The notes beneath the pieces were generated by a model. That model was not told where the DNA came from, did not search any database, and worked only from the letters and a program-made list of their open reading frames with translations. Shown here one piece after another: positions 25,357 to 26,392 of a stretch of 26,392 nt of DNA. Position numbers and translations under genes: made by a program. Source of the stretch: JBBQUP01 sp038212305 (GTDB lineage Bacteria; Bacteroidota; Bacteroidia; Bacteroidales; Marinilabiliaceae); assembly GCA_038212305.1 (NCBI GenBank), contig JBBQUP010000049.1, positions 1-26,392 of the forward strand, written 5' to 3'. Numbering within the stretch: the first letter of the stretch is position 1; each line of letters starts with the position of its first letter.

Positions 25357-25440
25357 GCCCAGATGGTGAAATTGGTAGACACGCCAGCTTGAGGGGCTGG
25401 TTCCGGTTACGGTGTGCAAGTTCGAGTCTTGTTCTGGGCA
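25357..25440 (+). tRNA. tRNA-Leu (anticodon GAG)
   Basis: A class II tRNA of 84 bases: acceptor GCCCAGA/TCTGGGC, short D stem GTG/CAC, anticodon stem CCAGC/GCTGG with loop TTGAGGG (anticodon GAG at 25391-25393), a long variable arm (about 25401-25415) and T arm TGCAAG/CTTGTT around TTCGAGT. CCA is not encoded; the base after the discriminator A25440 starts CAA. It reads CUC/CUU. It shares the promoter at 25206 with tRNA-Gly and the terminator at 25454. Confidence 0.97.
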
Positions 25441-25453
25441 CAATTTTATAGTT

Positions 25454-25492
25454 AAGCCTTCTGTAAATGATATATTTACAGAAGGCTTTTTT
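25454..25492 (+). terminator. Intrinsic terminator of the tRNA unit
   Basis: A 15 bp perfect stem (25454-25468 with 25474-25488), loop GATAT, followed by a T-run (TTTT at 25489-25492). It starts 14 bases after the tRNA-Leu end and is a textbook intrinsic terminator. Confidence 0.92.
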
Positions 25493-25993
25493 GCTTTAAG
25501 GGTTGGCTATTCTTTTTATTGGATTTTTGAAAAAAATAAAAAGAATAGCTTGGTGCTATTTCTGTTGATAGGTAATTTGGATTTGACTATTGGTTGCGCT
25601 CCTATTCGATCTTTGCAGAATAGTTGATTGTCGACTATTTTAGCCTATTAACCGAAGGCTATCTTCGTCCTTTAATTTCGAATAGGAAAAAGCCATTTTT
25701 TTTACATTGTCAACAGAGGAATCCCGATTTCGGGATAAATGAGTCATAATATTCGTTTTAATGAAAAGTGCTTTTTTCAACCCAAAAGTTTATCATATTT
25801 TGGATGAAAAGAAATAAATAATGGTTTGTAATCTGTGAATACACTCTAAGGTTACTTGGTTGAATTATAGCTTGACAGCATTTGTAATTCACGGATAATA
25901 CGATGAATAGTTATTTCAGTTAATTAAAGACAATAATTGAACTGATTAATCGTTAAAAATATTAAAACTTTATTCACCTAAATATTTATTAGT
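25493..25993. other. Gene-free stretch containing several hairpins
   Basis: No credible coding frame in about 500 bases. Structures seen are a 14 bp AT-rich hairpin (25506-25519 with 25536-25549), a nested set enclosed by CCTATTCG (25601-25608) and CGAATAGG (25679-25686), and a short hairpin ATCCCG-ATTT-CGGGAT (25721-25736) of a type often dispersed between Bacteroidota genes. From about 25740 to 25993 I see only AT-rich leader for the last gene, without a convincing -7 element. Confidence 0.55.
25601..25686. other. Possible structured RNA region
   Basis: The outer helix CCTATTCG/CGAATAGG encloses a 9 bp hairpin AATAGTTGA/TCGACTATT (25619-25627 with 25631-25639, one G-T pair) and a second position with two mutually exclusive helices: TAGCC/GGCTA (25641-25645 with 25657-25661) or CGAAG/CTTCG (25653-25657 with 25663-25667). 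This is a three-way-junction-like arrangement. Strand and expression are unknown, and short helices in AT-rich DNA can arise by chance. Confidence 0.3.
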
Positions 25994-26253
25994 ATGAACA
26001 AGTCAGTTTTATTATCATTATTCATTATCATTTTCAATGGCTTAGCAGTTTTAAGTCAAGATGCTAAATCTGATGATTCAGTGCTTAAGAAGTCACCATT
26101 AAGTGGTCAGTTTGATTATGTCATAACAAAATCAAGTACCTATGAAGATTTCAAGGTGGTTAAGTCCTACTATATCAATCTACTAAAAAATAATTCGGTC
26201 GATAGCATCTTTGCGCTTAAGGCAAATATAAACTCTATTAATAATGAAATTAA
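25994..26253 (+). pseudogene. Secreted Bacteroidota protein truncated by the right-border IS
   Basis: The first ~87 residues of an exported protein: signal peptide 1-22 (LLSLFIIIFNGLAVLSQ), then a segment reading SGQFDYVITKSSTYEDFKVVKSYYINLLKN. This resembles a Bacteroidota family often mislabelled 'tRNA (guanine-N1)-methyltransferase', which are really small exported proteins with a signal peptide followed by this conserved stretch and a coiled coil; the attribution is from memory. At 26254 the sequence becomes the IS terminus, and the frame runs 28 bases more, adding residues VNSFFEVL from the IS, before the stop at 26279-26281. The natural C-terminus lies beyond the IS or is lost. Confidence 0.65.
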
Positions 26254-26392
26254 GGTTAATTCTTTTTTTGAGGTGCTATGAAAAATATTTGGCGATTCTG
26301 TATAGAGCAAAATCTTTATCTTTGATTCCATAATTATTAGAAATAAATCGGTTAATCTTTCCATTTAATCTTTCAGCTTTTGCGTTTGTTTG
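26254..26392 (-). mobile_element. Right end of the same insertion sequence, right border copy
   Basis: Exact reverse complement of 1-139. The transposase on this copy reads leftwards into the window and the IS ends at 26254 (terminus GGTTAATTC...). Being identical in 139 of 139 bases, the two copies are either recent duplicates or the same repeat edge seen from both sides of an assembly. Confidence 0.85.
26276..26392 (-). CDS. Transposase, C-terminal 38 residues only
   Basis: Reverse-strand copy of the reading frame at 1-117, with its stop at 26276-26278. Same 38 residues, ending KYFS. The body of the gene lies beyond the right edge. Confidence 0.75.
   Translation of the reverse strand, partial: QTNAKAERLNGKINRFISNNYGIKDKDFALYRIAKYFS

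Overview
This 26.4 kb window has the hallmarks of a Bacteroidota chromosome. It is AT-rich, lacks Shine-Dalgarno sequences, and has -7 promoter elements of the TAnnTTTG type. Its proteins include a TonB-dependent receptor, a carboxypeptidase-regulatory-domain surface protein, a TlpA-like thioredoxin with a long N-terminal domain, a NrtR/AraR-like Nudix regulator and a VTC/DUF4956 pair. A marine or anaerobic Bacteroidales/Marinilabiliales-type organism is my best guess, but this is inference from protein style, not a phylogeny.

Both ends of the window carry the same 139 bp sequence in inverted orientation. It encodes the last 38 residues of a transposase, probably ISL3/ISAon1-like, plus the IS terminus. 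The window is therefore most likely one assembly contig that stops in two copies of a repeated IS. Both copies truncate genes: a decayed peptidase M19-like dipeptidase on the left (140-1225) and a secreted Bacteroidota protein on the right (25994-26253).

From left to right: an HD-domain hydrolase and a divergent class I fumarase (1222-3486); a THUMP-domain RNA methyltransferase (3652-4767); a gene-poor stretch with a ~110 bp imperfect palindrome; a small DUF2892 membrane protein, a carboxypeptidase-regulatory-domain protein, MscL and an isochorismatase-like hydrolase (5260-8032); a 167 bp MITE-like palindrome beside the ribosome-rescue factor ArfB (8081-8680); a nucleosidase/DUF985-cupin fusion and a catalytically degenerate Nudix regulator (8853-10686); a MaoC hydratase; a wrecked APC permease with PTS-EIIA and TrkA-C regulatory domains (11440-12807); a DUF493 protein; a leftward run of aminopeptidase P, glycosyltransferase and thioredoxin-like protein (17713 to 13353); a BtuB-like TonB receptor and a U32 (RlhA/TrhP-type) protein (18170-21957); and a cluster of a GH16-like pseudoenzyme with N-terminal helical repeats divergent from a VTC-domain polyphosphate-polymerase-like protein and a DUF4956 membrane protein (22022-25077). 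tRNA-Gly(GCC) and tRNA-Leu(GAG) follow with a well-formed promoter and terminator, then about 500 bp of structured, gene-free DNA.

Most genes are housekeeping or general metabolism. The best candidate for a poorly described system is the 22.0-25.1 kb cluster: an apparently cytoplasmic GH16-fold protein that has lost its catalytic acids, next to a putative polyphosphate polymerase and its membrane partner. Hairpin terminators sit at most convergent gene ends, so transcription units are easy to delimit. Two large genes are pseudogenes with several independent lesions each, pointing to ongoing gene loss.
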